A stretch of DNA of 64,000 nucleotides, from the NCBI GenBank assembly GCA_945910005.1, contig OX246743.1:6603084-6667083 (forward strand), in the 5' to 3' direction. The translations under genes and the position numbers were made by a program. This DNA is from Isoperla grammatica (taxonomy: Eukaryota > Arthropoda > Insecta > Plecoptera > Perlodidae). Position 1 is the first letter of the stretch. Each line of letters starts with the position of its first letter. This document shows, piece by piece, positions 36,070-46,866 of this stretch. The notes under the pieces are model-generated. The model saw only the letters and a program-made list of their open reading frames with translations, made no database searches and was not told where the DNA came from.

Positions 36070-36418
36070 TTAAGAGAGATGGATACCTCTAATTATATCT
36101 CAAAATTGAAACACAAAATCGAAAATCTGAGTAATCAAACGCTGTGGTTTGGTAAGCTCTACAGACTGAGTGATACATGTATCAAACATATAATAATCCG
36201 AAGCTGTGATACTTATTTTATTAGTAATTTAATGAAATAAAGCTCATAGTTATACTGATTATAATGATAAATACATTTTTATTCCGTCTATGGGGCTTAC
36301 CAAACCACAGCGCTATGATTACTCAGATTTTCGATTTTGTGTTTCACTCTTGAGATATAATTAAAAAATGAAATTTTCTCCGGTTTTTGACGTAGAGGTA
36401 TCCTTCGCTCTTAAGTTA
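36070..36418. mobile_element. Long palindromic MITE, copy 1
   Basis: Outer ends GTTAAGAGAG...GGATACCTCTA and TAGAGGTATCC...CTCTTAA pair. Inner arms contain AAAATCGAAAATCTGAGTAA and GGTTTGGTAAGC facing their complements. A diverged second copy is at 55474-55845. Confidence 0.85.
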
Positions 36419-36446
36419 TTCGACTGTCTCTAAGATGAGCGTGTGT

Positions 36447-36650
36447 TTGTGTCTCACAGGAAGCCTGACGTGACCAAGCGTATCTGCCGTACTGGGACAT
36501 GCCGCGTGTGTCTCACAGCTTGTACTGTCTCTAAGATGTGTCTGTGTCTAACAGGAAGCCCGACGATACCAAGCCTATCTGCCGTACTGACACATGCCGC
36601 GTGTGTCTCTAGAGCTTGTACTGTCTCTAAGATGTGTTTGTGTCTCACAG
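36447..36650 (+). repeat. Two decayed partial duplicates of the zinc-finger exon and its acceptor
   Basis: Copies start at acceptors ending 36459 (CTCACAG) and 36554 (CTAACAG), each followed by about 45 bp matching the first part of the 36651 exon (AAGCC(T/C)GACG..., CATGCCGCGTGTGTCTC) and then by GCTTGTACTGTCTCTAAGATG, which leads into the next acceptor. Spacing is 95 and 96 bp. They stop before the second Cys pair, so they cannot encode a finger. Confidence 0.85.
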
Positions 36651-36810
36651 GAAGCCCGACGTGACCAAGCCCATCTGCCGTACTGGGACATGCCGCGTGT
36701 GTCTCAAGAGCTTCAAGCCCAACGACTTCTTCCGCACCTGCTGCGAGTGCCAGCAGAAGGTGTGTGAAGACTGTGCCTCCTACTCCAAGCTGGATGAGAA
36801 CCAGGACGAG
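36651..36810 (+). CDS. Exon encoding a FYVE/RIM-type zinc finger (Rab-effector or active-zone protein)
   Basis: The exon lies between TGTGTCTCACAG and GAG|GTGAGT, both strong splice sites. It adds one base to the previous codon, then encodes 53 residues with CRTGTCRVCLKSF, CCEC, VCEDC and ASYSKLDENQDE. The CxxC-x12-CxxC-x4-CxxC spacing is that of the first part of a FYVE-related finger as in RIM, Piccolo/Fife and rabphilin-type Rab3 effectors; the last Cys pair would be in the next exon (phase 0), not found in this window. Codon use is strongly GC-biased. Phase fits the 16162-16347 exon exactly. RIM is my best guess from the CEDCASYS-type core, but another FYVE-related synaptic protein is possible. 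Such proteins bind Rab3/27 or Munc13 at the presynaptic release site. Confidence 0.75.
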
Positions 36811-37244
36811 GTGAGTCCCGGCATGCATAGCGGCCATCTTGGATATATATCGTAGACCGGGCGCTGCCCTCCGCTGAAGGTGGTTGCCTGAGTCTAGGAT
36901 AGACATTGGAAGGTTTTGCCTGCCACTTGTTTGTGCACTTTTAATTCGAATACAATTGCAATTTATGTAAATACAAGCGTAAATGTAACATCCCTCCAGT
37001 TCACCAAATATTATACCGTTGAGTGAGTTCTCACTCAACGATTATACCAAAACTAAGTTTCCGTTTTCACCAAAAACTGTGTCGACGAAATAATACAAAT
37101 GGACAAATAAACGCAATTAATTTGCAGTGTTGTGGTTCCTAGGTTATTTCATCGTGTAATTACATTATACGTGGTGTAACTTGGGCTTTGGAAATAGGAA
37201 ACGCATGGTAGACGGGCCATCGGAGGCTAAAAGGATGGTCCCCA
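36811..37244. other. Intron start, nothing recognised
   Basis: Follows the GTGAGT donor. No exon with a third Cys pair was found here. GAGTGAGTTCTCACTC at about 37020 is a short palindrome. Confidence 0.5.
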
Positions 37245-37461
37245 CTCTCCGATGGGGACCGGAGAGTGGGGTATCGGATAGTGGGGTATCGAAGAGTGGG
37301 GTATCTGATAGTGGGGTATCGGAGAGTGGGGCATCGAAGAGTGGGGTATCTGATAGTGGGGTATCGGAGAGTGGGGTATCTGATAGTGGGGTATCGGAGA
37401 CTGAGGTATCTGATAGTGGGGTATCGGAGAGTGGGGTATCGGAGAGTGGGGTTTCGGAGAT
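37245..37461 (+). repeat. 15-bp minisatellite, about 14 copies
   Basis: Unit GGGGTATCGGAGAGT with alternating CGGAGAG, CTGATAG and CGAAGAG variants. Since 15 is a multiple of 3, all frames stay open on both strands; the resulting GVSDSGVSES or RYPTIRYPTL peptides are artefacts. Confidence 0.95.
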
Positions 37462-38346
37462 TCACCCAAATAAGTGTGACACAAACACATAAGTAGTCTC
37501 CAAGCGTCTTGCATTATGGCATTTAAAGTTATGTCTTAGTAGGAAGATATTCTGTGTACGATATGCGACAACTAAAATATGAAGCCTATGACTAAACATG
37601 TATTAACTCTAACAGCCCTTCGCACTTATTTTGTACTGACTGTCAGTTATTTATCGCGTACGTTGTGTGTTGATTAGTAGGCCTAAATAAGATTTAGCCA
37701 AAGAAATTATAGGTTTAGTGCAGGAGAGTTGTTGGAGTAAAAAGCTTTGTTCTGCCCGACCCTTAGTTATGTCAGGCAATATATACATACAAACATACAA
37801 AATAAAAACAAAATAAATACACAAAATAAAAAATAATATATATATACACGTTATACACAACACATATACATACATAATAAATATACAAAATAAATACTTA
37901 TTTTTTGGAATGAAGAAGCAGCTTTACACATGCATCCCGTTATATAGACCTATAAAATACATCTCTAAAGAGCTCTGTAGGATACGCATATCCAAAGAAG
38001 AAATGTAATATGTTAAAAAACAAATTTCAAGATGATAAGTTAGGATAACGTAAAGACTCGGAAAAGCCGTGTTGAAAATGTAAAGAAAACTCCTTTCGGA
38101 CATCCTGTCTCTCTCCCAACATCCGGGTGGAGATTCCGTGACCGGAAGTTGTCCTCTACCGCGCACACGATACCGCGTCCGTCGGGGGGTGGGGGGGGGT
38201 TGGAGGGGGCTCAGCCCTCTTATCTAGAGGTCCACCGATATCCACTCGAACTACTTTTATTTAATTTCTTACAAGCGAGTCAAATCATAAACATTCTGGG
38301 GTAGGGCATCATTTACAAACGTAGTAGTATAACCCACAAGATTATA
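37462..38346. other. Spacer, nothing firm
   Basis: An A/T-rich block with ATACACAAAATAAA words lies at 37790-37900, and a G-rich tract at 38183-38210. Confidence 0.5.
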
Positions 38347-38594
38347 AGGCCGTATTAAAAACAGCTAATAAGGAAGTTGATAGGACCTAATAAGCTATTA
38401 GGTGAATTTTACGGCTTTTGATTGGTGGTTGCCATGGTGAAAACATGTTATTAGCTAATAACATCCTTATCAGCTGCTCGTAAAGGCCGGGCTACGTAGA
38501 TTTTTAAGAACAGTTTTTGTAATTGTTGCGATTGTTTAAAAACTTTGTTAATCATAAATTCGGCTTAAACATCTACGTGAGGCCGGCCTTTAAA
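38347..38594. mobile_element. Two abutting palindromic MITEs
   Basis: The first (about 38347-38487) runs from GGCCGTATTAAAAACAGCTA to CAGCTGCTCGTAAAGGCC, with a central GATTGGTGGTTGCCATGGTG core. The second (about 38486-38594) runs from GGCCGGGCTACGTAGATTTT to ATCTACGTGAGGCCGGCC. They share the GGCC junction. Confidence 0.7.
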
Positions 38595-39409
38595 CCTGCC
38601 ATAAGACTAATAGTAAACTAAAAACATCTAAAAATACTAAATATTTTTACCATAATAATAATAATCAATAATAACCTCTCTTCTTTAACAAACAGATAAT
38701 ATGCAAAGCAAATATGGGTACAGATTATAAAAACTTCCTGACAAAGGAAACTCTATGAGTTTATTTCGCAATGTTTTGTGTTCGCATCTGCAACTTCATG
38801 AACCCATCCAGTCCCAGACAGTTCCAGTCCACCTCTGTTCGGTTTAACAACGAATAGTTCCGATATCCGCTCGGGAACCCATTCTCCATTCGGGCGCTTC
38901 TGCTGCTTCTTTCTGGAGATTAAATGTAATGTCCTCCATCGCTCCATCCCTTCGCTGTTTACATTTACATTACTGCGGTAGAACGAACTACGCGCTCGGC
39001 TCTATGGGGGGCTTACAGAAACTTCATTTATTTTACATAAAACTTTCTATCGTAAATTGTGTCCTAGTTAATAACATGAATATGAAATTGAGTTATGAGC
39101 CAAGTTTGAGATATTTATATTAAATACCTTATCTTCAAATCACACATATGGTTCCCAACATGTAATTTAAATAACCGAAGATAGCTTTGTATATAATTTG
39201 TTTTTTCCAAATGAGATGATTTCCTCTGTAAACATTTAAATTCGGTGGTCTAGAGAGCGCATTATCGATACAAATATACATTTTGGTGGGGACTGATTGA
39301 TATTTTGGTGAGAATACTGTTTGTGTGTGGGGGGGGGGGGGGGGTGGGGGGGGGGCTATTAGTCACTTAACACTGTAATATTATTGCAGCAGATGCATTA
39401 AGAATGTTA
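38595..39409. other. Spacer with a poly-G tract
   Basis: A 64-codon frame on - (38753-38947) has an even codon pattern but no recognised domain. A G-rich tract is at 39329-39353. Confidence 0.45.
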
Positions 39410-39555
39410 GGGCCGGTATTTCAATGTCCAGTTAAAGTGTCAAGTAAATTTAACTGTCAGGTAAGCCAAGTTTGGTGTATTTCTATTGGCCGTTGTCATG
39501 GTGAAAACAATTTAACTGAGAAGTAAATTTTAACTGGACATTGAAATACCGGCCC
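39410..39555. mobile_element. PIF/Harbinger-like MITE with TTA target duplication
   Basis: GGGCCGGTATTTCAATGTCC and its exact complement form the ends (about 27 bp perfect). TTA flanks both sides (39407-39409 and 39556-39558), as for PIF/Harbinger. The centre carries ATTGGCCGTTGTCATGGTGA, related to the core of other MITEs in the window. Confidence 0.88.
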
Positions 39556-41083
39556 TTAGACAAATACACTTTATAATTTTAAACCCACATTATTTAAATC
39601 CTGTTGACTGAATAGAATTCAAACTGCCTGTTTTTTAAACAACTCTATGAGTGGATCTAAAGGCTTGATAAGGTTTTGTATTGGGTTTCGAGTTTCATTT
39701 CTACTGACTTCCCTTTATTGGTATGCGGTACAGACAGGCAACATCGTTGAAACTATAAAGCATATTTAGCGCCTAAATCTAGTCAAAGACGCATTTAAAG
39801 TATACACTCTTAGGATGAAGTGTTTGAAATTCAATCATATTTTGAGAAAAGTGTTTGCACACCTTTACAAAACACTATTACCCATTCGAATTATTCAAAC
39901 AGAAATATACATTTGAAATGATAAGGTGTTTTAAATGAAGACACTAAAAGATGTGTGAATTTTCAAACATAAAATGGTGTTTCATTGCACTACGTTTGAC
40001 ATTTCAAACAATTAATTATGTTTGAATATTTTATGTTTGAAAAGTCAAACACCTTGTTATGAATGGCTTTCAAGGTGTTTGAAAATAAGTGAGACAATTT
40101 ATACATATACGTGGGTTCTTAAAAACAAGGCGCAATCTCTCTCCGCTGCTCATTCCACCTAAACGAGAGACTCAGGTGTTGAGTCCTGAGTCTAGGAAAG
40201 CCACCTCGTCCAATTACAGTCGAGAGCTTTCAAGACTCGTCGGCCGCGCGATAAAAGAGATTCGCCGGAAGATAATCCCAAAGAACTTGGTCGTGTGTTC
40301 GTCTTCAAGTGCGAACAGAATGGCTTGCGTGACACTCAAAAGACTTTCTATGGATATATATTCAGAGTCAGTCGCCTGATTTGCGTCTGGTCTGTTTTGT
40401 GCACAAAACAAGAAGAAATGAATGATTGCCAATGAAGTGATGATACCTGTTAGTTCCCACGTGACGTCACAGGAGCCATGGATATCGAAAAGACGGCCGT
40501 AACGCACGCAGCTGTGAGGTGTGTATTCCATCTGCATCCAATTCAATAAGGCCATTTTAAGAAGGTATTTGTGTTTCTTCGAACAAGCCAATAGAGCAAA
40601 CGAAACATTTATTTCAATAGGCAACACGCATACGATTTGTTTGTTAAACCAAACACTTAGTTTAATGGTATCAGATACAAAAAGTATATTAATGCAAGTC
40701 CTAAGTAAAAAAGAAATTTTTAAATAGGTTTATCGTGGTCGCATTTATTGAAGTTTAAACTCGGGGATCTGAAACGCGTACAGGTGGCTGTGACGCAATG
40801 ATTCTGTAGATGTGGCGTAACAGACCAATCGCTGAGGCGGTGAGCGTACACAGTACAAAACCATGACGTCAAATCCACTCTACATGGCGGCGGCTCGTTT
40901 TTCGCGCCCTTTTATTTATCGTTACTAAACCAATTATGTTGAGGCATAGCCTGATCCGTTTTACAAAATTCAAAAACACAAAATTATTAAATGAGAGACA
41001 AGGTATTTAAAAATCGATCAAAATTTTCATACGCGTGTTCCCTATTGTATCTGTTAGTAGCATACGATCATGCATTACAAATT
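39556..41083. other. Spacer with TGTTTGAAA words and CACGTGACGTCAC
   Basis: 39820-40085 has many TGTTTGAAA/TTTCAAACA words in both directions, suggesting a decayed palindromic element. TTCCCACGTGACGTCACAGG at 40453 matches the terminus of the 18638 family. Frames 40089-40379 (+) and 40214-40627 (-) overlap in GC-richer DNA; neither is recognised, although the minus frame could be decayed transposase. Confidence 0.4.
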
Positions 41084-41336
41084 GCATTCTCAGCGGTAAG
41101 ACGTGAGACTCTAATTCGGGAGGTCGCCGGTTCAATTCCGGCCACCGGCAGTCTAGTCCTGACTGAAGGTTTTTTCAAGGTTTACCTCAGTTGTAAAAGC
41201 GAATGCTGGGACTGAAGTCTACTAACAGCCCTCGGACATTCCTTCCCGACTATCAAATACCCTTATAACTTGGGCACGTAAGGGAAAGCTGGTGTGCAGC
41301 AACTTATAACGGGAATTCCTACAACAAATTATTAAT
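41084..41336 (+). mobile_element. tRNA-derived SINE, copy 2
   Basis: It begins in CTCAGCGGTAAGACGTGAGA (first bases of the head lost), with the B box CGGTTCAATTCC and GGCCACCGGCA. Body blocks GTTTACCTCAGTTGTAAAAG and CCCTCGGACATTCCTTCCC match the 5811 copy. The segment around GGGGCACATCAGG is shortened. Confidence 0.88.
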
Positions 41337-42660
41337 TGCTATATTATATCATTCATGCATACGAACAAGCGTAGCGAAGATGTGCTAGTTAACTGTACGT
41401 TAATACCGACTATCAAATTACCTATTAAGTCCACAAAATTTGTTGTTAAAAGTGTTTTTTAAATTAAATTTCGTTTAGGCCCTACTATTTTGAAATTGGA
41501 AATCTATTCCACTCTCTCTCTACATGGGCCACATCTTGCTGCTATTGGTCTCAGATTCACGTCAATACAGTGACGACGCTAAGGGGGGGGGGGGGGAGGG
41601 GGGGCGGTGCCTCTCCTAAAAACCCTCGGCCCCCCCAGCGGCCCCCCCTCCCCAAGCTAAATAAATCACCACTGTTACACTACGTTGGTGCCGCCGCATG
41701 CACGCCAACAAATAAATAATTCGCGTTCAAATAGCCGCGCTTCTAACTAGTTCTTGTAGTTCAAATTTACTACACCAATCCACCACTCTACCAAATATTT
41801 ATCAAACTGGAGTTCGTAGCATTTTGATTTTTTACTTTTAAGTTTTTCACTCCTTGCACATGGTAACTGAAGCCAGAAGTTGCAAACGCCATTGGAAGGT
41901 TGTACGGGGTGCAACAGTTTGTAAGTGCAAGAAGGGTCTTCTTGCTTTCAATGAAGCTTAAACTGTGCACTATTAGCCTAACAATTCCTGCTTGTTAAAG
42001 AACATTTTCGTGCATGCGCCGTATCAAGAGTTAATTACGAAGTCGAATGGGAAGCAATCGTCTATATAGGTACACTTTATGTCCTATCAGTGAATAAAGA
42101 CATTGCCAAAGGCCTCAACATGCGCGAGGTGGTTCGCAAATTTGATGGAGCTCTTCACAACTTGAGGATAACCTTGCATTAATTATGTAAGAATGGAATG
42201 CATATTTTCATGTCCGTCCGCGAGTTCATGTAGCTTGGTGTACCCCCCCCCCCCCCCAACACCGATAGAAAACAAACCTTGAATATGCATGGCCCCCCCA
42301 TACATTCGTAGGACCACTCTTGGCCCACCCAATGGAAAAGTCCTGGCGTCGTCACTGCGTCGAGACACGGGTAAAGCTTTACTGGAGATTTGCACCAGGC
42401 AAACACGAAGAGTGTGGAACAAATGGAATATTAAAAACATTAAAATACAGCACGATAAACACGCCGCAGACATTTGTGAGTTCCTTCTCCGGCCTTTGTG
42501 GTGTGAAAAGTCTATCGCTCTTCCTTGGTGTGACCCTGACATGGGATACCCTGCGTTCATGTTTGTTGTCCCATAAAGTGAAACGAGACCTTCCAATTAG
42601 CAGCATTTACTCCTCCCCCACCCCCCCACCCTCCTTGTACACGACCATCAACCTTTTGTT
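41337..42660. other. Spacer with G/C homopolymer tracts
   Basis: CAGTGACGACGCTAAG (41568) and AAATCACCACTG (ending 41674) may be ends of a small hAT-like element around G-rich sequence. A poly-C tract is at 42243-42257. Overlapping frames at 42183-42806 on both strands show no recognised domain. Confidence 0.4.

Positions 42661-42663
<3 letters not shown>

Positions 42664-42707
<44 letters not shown>
42664..42707 (+). repeat. (CT)n microsatellite, 22 units
   Basis: Pure dinucleotide tract. Confidence 0.97.
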
Positions 42708-42710
<3 letters not shown>

Positions 42711-43274
42711 CAGTGCCAAGAGAAAACAACCTCCGTGATTGTTTCTGCTCTCATTGCAATCTAGTTTCTTTCACTACAGACTGTATATATATAGAAAGAT
42801 AGTATGTTACATTATAGTTACATATATATATTATTTTAGTAAAGACATAATAGAATTATTTTTCTCAAACAAGGAAGAACTCGTCTGCCATACTTGGTTG
42901 GCATGAATGTCGTATTGTACAGAGATATAATCAAAATTACAATCCCTTTACAACAATTACAGTGTTACATTGTAGCCTCATATATTATTAATTCTAGAAA
43001 CATGTCAATCACGTGATATTTACCATGTTGCATAACAAATAGAATAGTTTGATTGATAGATTGATTATATTTACGTCATACCGGAAATGTTTTGAATACC
43101 AAATTTACATATTGTGCTTTATACCTGTTGTATACATTTCAATCTCGTCAACATATAATTATTTGTGTTGCTCACGAATTGATTCGTTACTGGACACATA
43201 GCGAATAGCGAATAAACGTCCGTGATGTATGAAGGTGCGTGGGTGCATTCAGATAAATAAAAAAATAGCGTATA
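42708..43274. other. AT-rich spacer
   Basis: No gene or repeat recognised. Confidence 0.55.
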
Positions 43275-43400
43275 TCCACTCAATCACATACTGAGTTTCA
43301 ATAGAGGACTTTAATTTAAAGCGAGCCAACCCTGTAGGCTCCGAACACCATCGACGAGTGAGCGATAACCAAACAAAGATCAAAAGTTTTTAAATCTGAA
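43275..43400 (+). repeat. Dispersed repeat, copy 1
   Basis: AGAGGACTTTAA, CCCTGTAGGCTCCGAACACC and ATCGACGAGTGAGCGATA match 63895-63970 in order and spacing. The element type is unknown. Confidence 0.7.
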
Positions 43401-43584
43401 ATGGGAACCAGTGATTGGACAGTGCGAACATCTGCGGACAAATGCCATAATCAACAAGGGTGATTCAAACCAACTGTGTATTTATTAGAAGCTTCATAGT
43501 TTCTAGGACGGCTCCAAAGTCACCGTTTACGAATTCCTAAGACTAGTAGTGATGGAATTGAATCCGGATTGGAAGTTTAAAAAC

Positions 43585-43675
43585 TTCTGCCCGAAGCGGG
43601 ATTTGAACCCAGGACCTTCTGCATTGAAAGTAGGGATGCGCAATGCGTAACGCCGTGAGGACCATTCGGCTACAA
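43585..43675 (-). other. tRNA-like element head, minus strand
   Basis: Read on the minus strand: TGTAGCCGAATGGTCC (A-box-like), then CAATGCAGAAGGTCCTGGG and GGGTTCAAATCCCGC (good B box with a T-arm). The anticodon arm is not canonical and the acceptor stem does not pair, so it is a SINE head or tRNA pseudogene. A decayed relative lies at about 7950-7985. Confidence 0.6.
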
Positions 43676-44331
43676 TACAGACAAGCAAACAATGGGGACG
43701 ATGTATCAACGGTCTCGATGTAATTGGCGATACGAATCACATTACTTGCCTCCGTATTGGATGTAAACATGTTTGCGGTTCTTGCAACACAAACACGATC
43801 GACGGGTTGGGGGGGGGGGGGGGGAGGTTGTTATTACTGATTGCCAGTAGCACTAATGTTACAGTAGTACCAGCAGTGTAGCATATGTTACGACTGATAC
43901 ATACATGTAGTCTTAACCAATGTTTATGAAAACTTTGAATCAAAGTCTCACTTCTATAATCTTTATAAGTGCTGCAAAATTGTTTTTTTCTTCTAAGCAA
44001 TTTCAATTTGCAACCTCAACACATAAATGAAACATTACATTTACTAAATTAATATATACTGTTCAGACGAAAAATGCATATTGAATTTGACAGCAAGTAA
44101 AATCGTATGAGATAAAACGAAATAATAGAAATCTTAATCAGTTGTTACCTCATTTCTATTTGCAATTCACGACTGAAACGGAATCGACTCGTTGTTTGAG
44201 CACTGGTCTAAACATTACTCTGGCGTAATTAATAATAGTTGTTCGTAGGAATACCCGTTAACGAATATTAATCTGGAGTTCATATAATACCGGGCCTTAG
44301 GACGATGGCTGCTGTATTGTGTAGCAATTCC
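43676..44331. other. Spacer with a poly-G tract
   Basis: G tract at 43809-43824. An 89-codon minus frame is unsupported. Confidence 0.5.
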
Positions 44332-44750
44332 GATAGAGGTGGCTCAGCGGTAAGACGCGAGACTAATTCGGGAGGTCGCCGGATTAATTCCGGCCACCGG
44401 CAATTCTGACTGAAGGTTTTCCGAGGTTTTCCTCAGTCGTAAAAGCGAATGCTGGGATTGAATCATACTATCAGCCCTCGGACATTCCTTCCCAACTATC
44501 CAAACACCCTAATAACCTAGTTAGGCCTGGTATTATAACGCCCGGCTAAATATTTAGCCCACCGCTAACTTGTTGAATCCATGGCAACTACCAATCCTAA
44601 GCGTGGTTTCATAGAAAAAAACAAGTTAGCTCAGTGCTAAAAGTTTAGCTGGGCGTTATAATACCAGGACTTTGACACCTGAAGAGGGGCACATCAGGTA
44701 AAGCTGGTGTGCACCCTAGAACGGGTATTCCTACAAAAATTATTATTATA
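44332..44750 (+). mobile_element. tRNA-derived SINE, copy 3, interrupted by a MITE
   Basis: The head TAGAGGTGGCTCAGCGGTAA, the CCGGATTAATTCCGGCC B-box region and the body match the other copies. After CCTAGTTA (44523) a MITE intervenes and the body resumes at GACACCTGAAGAGGGGCACA. The tail is ATT-rich. A further partial body (CCCTCGGACATTCCTTCCC, GGCACATCAGATAATGC) follows at 44757-44890, so two SINE bodies lie in tandem. Confidence 0.88.
44524..44670. mobile_element. MITE nested inside the SINE
   Basis: CCTGGTATTATAACGCCC and GGGCGTTATAATACCAGG are exact inverted ends. Flanks are TTA (44521-44523) and TTT (44671-44673), close to the 3-bp TWA duplication of PIF/Harbinger. On the minus strand the centre reads GGATTGGTAGTTGCCATGG, the same core as in 38347 and 39410. 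Confidence 0.85.
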
Positions 44751-45082
44751 CTAACAACCCTCGGACATTCCTTCCCAACTATCCAAACATAGCCAAACAT
44801 TAACGTATGAGAATCTATTATCACCTAAAGCGAGGCACATCAGATAATGCTGGTGTGCTTCCTATGACAGGGATTCATACGGAAAATGATTATAAATTAA
44901 TGATGTGTAGGAACTGCAAGACCTAATATACGGGAGTATGGACGCCACCGATGTCCGTGCTGTGACGTCACGTGAATACCACGATCCATGTCACTGTGAC
45001 TGTGACTGTGAGGGCTCTCGGGCACGCACAATACGTGGTATAACTAACCGCCCGTTACACGATAAGAAACTCGCGATAGTTG

Positions 45083-45425
45083 GCTCGCGCGAGTTCCTCG
45101 CTACGAGTAGACTTGCACTTGATAGCATGGAACTTGCCGGCAGCCCGATACACGGGCGAGCCAGCTCGCGCGAGCTCCTCGCTACGAGTAGACTTGCACT
45201 TGATAGCATGGAGCTCGCCGGCAGACCGATACACGGGCGAGCCAGCTCGCGCGAGCTCCTCGCTACGAGTAGACTTGCACTTGATAGCATGGAACTCACC
45301 GGTAGACCGATACACGGGCGAGCCAGCTCGCGCGAGCTCCTCGCTACGAGTAGACTTGCACTTGATAGCATGGAACTCGCCGGCAGACCGATACACGGGC
45401 GAGCCAGCTCGCGCGAGCTCGAAAA
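45083..45425 (+). repeat. 81-bp satellite, about 4.2 copies
   Basis: The unit contains CTCGCGCGAGCTCCTCGC, TACGAGTAGACTTGCACTTG, ATAGCATGGAACTCGCCGG and ATACACGGGCGAGCCAG. Since 81 is a multiple of 3, four overlapping frames on both strands stay open; there is no sign of coding selection. Confidence 0.95.
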
Positions 45426-46546
45426 TGTTCAACTTCCTAGAGAGTCAAGCTAGCGAGCTCCAATAAAAACTCGTTATTCTAACACGTGACCATTTACATA
45501 ATATGAAAATCTATCTATTATCTTATCCTATTATTATCTATTTTACATTATTATTACATAATAAAATGTTATATATTTTATACATACATACTGTTCGTGC
45601 CGTTTATTCGACGCTGGGGTTTGTATTTTCGTGGTGTTGGTATTTCTGTCTATTATTTCATGTTTCGATTTTCGGCCAATCACGTCATTTCCCACAGTTT
45701 TCCTGTTTTCCGTGCACATGCACTGTCGCTTATCTCGTCAGTATTGTTCAAGTTCCGACCTCGTCGAGTCATGTCAGTTTTTCTCTCTCGTTTTCTCTCT
45801 CACTGCAACGACTACTTCTACGCCGCTGTCCTGGGTTCGATCGCCTTCCAGGCATTTTTCATACTTCCTATACTTTTCTCTTCCAAACTCGAGTTTCTGT
45901 CTTTCTATTTCTTTCTATCTTACGACGGCCACTTTCCACCCGTCGCAATTAACAACGCTTTGCCTTCGCACAACCACTTCACAACTTGGGGTAAGTTTGA
46001 AGCTCAAATTATACAGTCCACTAAAAACATCTCGCAGTGAGCACCCCGGCTCAAACACATATATATTTGTATATATTATTACTATCTGTTATTATTCTGT
46101 CGTGTGTAGGAGATAGCAATATACTCGCCTAAGTCAACTCGCGCGAGTTACTCCATCGTGTAACGCGGCGGTAACTACTGAAGCACACGAGCGTTTGATG
46201 TATGCAATGCAATATTATATGTGTGTGTTTACTTGGACTCTGTAGGGAATCATAACCACATTCACGCGTGGGGTATATTGAATGTGGGGCTAGTGTTTGT
46301 CCTAGAGATGTTGATTACAACATAGCTGCCAATAATCATTAGGGCTTTATTGGTATATTGGAGATATCGCCAAACACATCGCCACGCCCACATTCCGTCA
46401 AGATGGACTGTTCTCTTGTTTACTGCACTTGTACATATACATTGATTGACAGGCCTACACGAACTTTGAAAAAGATGATTGCAGTATGTAATAAATAGAT
46501 GTGTTTCGTCGGACGCTATGACGCTATGACGCTACGATGCTATTGG
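45426..46546. other. Pyrimidine-rich block, possible 5' UTR-like sequence
   Basis: 45600-46020 is T/C-rich and open in all three + frames, without a recognised domain. GGGGTAAGT at 45988-45996 could be a donor. CTCGCGCGAG occurs again near 46139. A retrotransposon 5' leader or untranslated exon are both possible. Confidence 0.35.
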
Positions 46547-46704
46547 TGGGTTCACAAGCCCTTACGCCAGCGTATAGCGTCAAGGCGTTGGCCAATCAGG
46601 CTGCGTAACGTCTAAGGCGACTCCGCTCCTTCTCTTTGTTGTTGATTTCTGTGGTTTTGTTGCGTGGTGTACGTCGTACGCCGGTGTAAGAGCTTGTGAA
46701 CCCA
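46547..46704. mobile_element. Palindromic MITE inside a CGCTATGA minisatellite
   Basis: TGGGTTCACAAGC and GCTTGTGAACCCA are perfect ends, continuing imperfectly through CTTACGCCAGCGTA. CGCTATGACGCTATGA-type repeats flank it on both sides (46513-46542, 46712-46760), so it inserted into that repeat. Confidence 0.8.
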
Positions 46705-46761
46705 ATATATAACGCTATGATCCTATGACGCTATAACGCTATGATGCTATAACGCTATAAC

Positions 46762-46866
46762 GGTAAGCGGAGATTAGCCGGTAAGCGGAGATTAGCCAGT
46801 AATCGGAGATTAGCTGGTAATCGGAGATTAGCTGGTAATCGGAGATTAGCCGGTAAGCGGAGATTC
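46762..46866 (+). repeat. 18-bp minisatellite, about 6 copies
   Basis: Unit GGTAAGCGGAGATTAGCC with GGTAATCGG variants in the middle three copies. Confidence 0.93.

Noticed and set aside
37160..37514. Repetitive peptides over the 15-bp minisatellite
   Set aside because: A 15-bp unit leaves every frame open on both strands.
40214..40627. 137-codon minus-strand frame
   Set aside because: Possibly decayed transposase near a CACGTGACGTCA terminus, but I cannot name a family or find its ends.
44938..45466. Four frames of 125-171 codons on both strands
   Set aside because: They come from the 81-bp satellite, whose length is a multiple of 3.
45503..46116. Three overlapping + frames of about 150 codons
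   Set aside because: Explained by pyrimidine-rich composition; all three frames are open and none has a domain.
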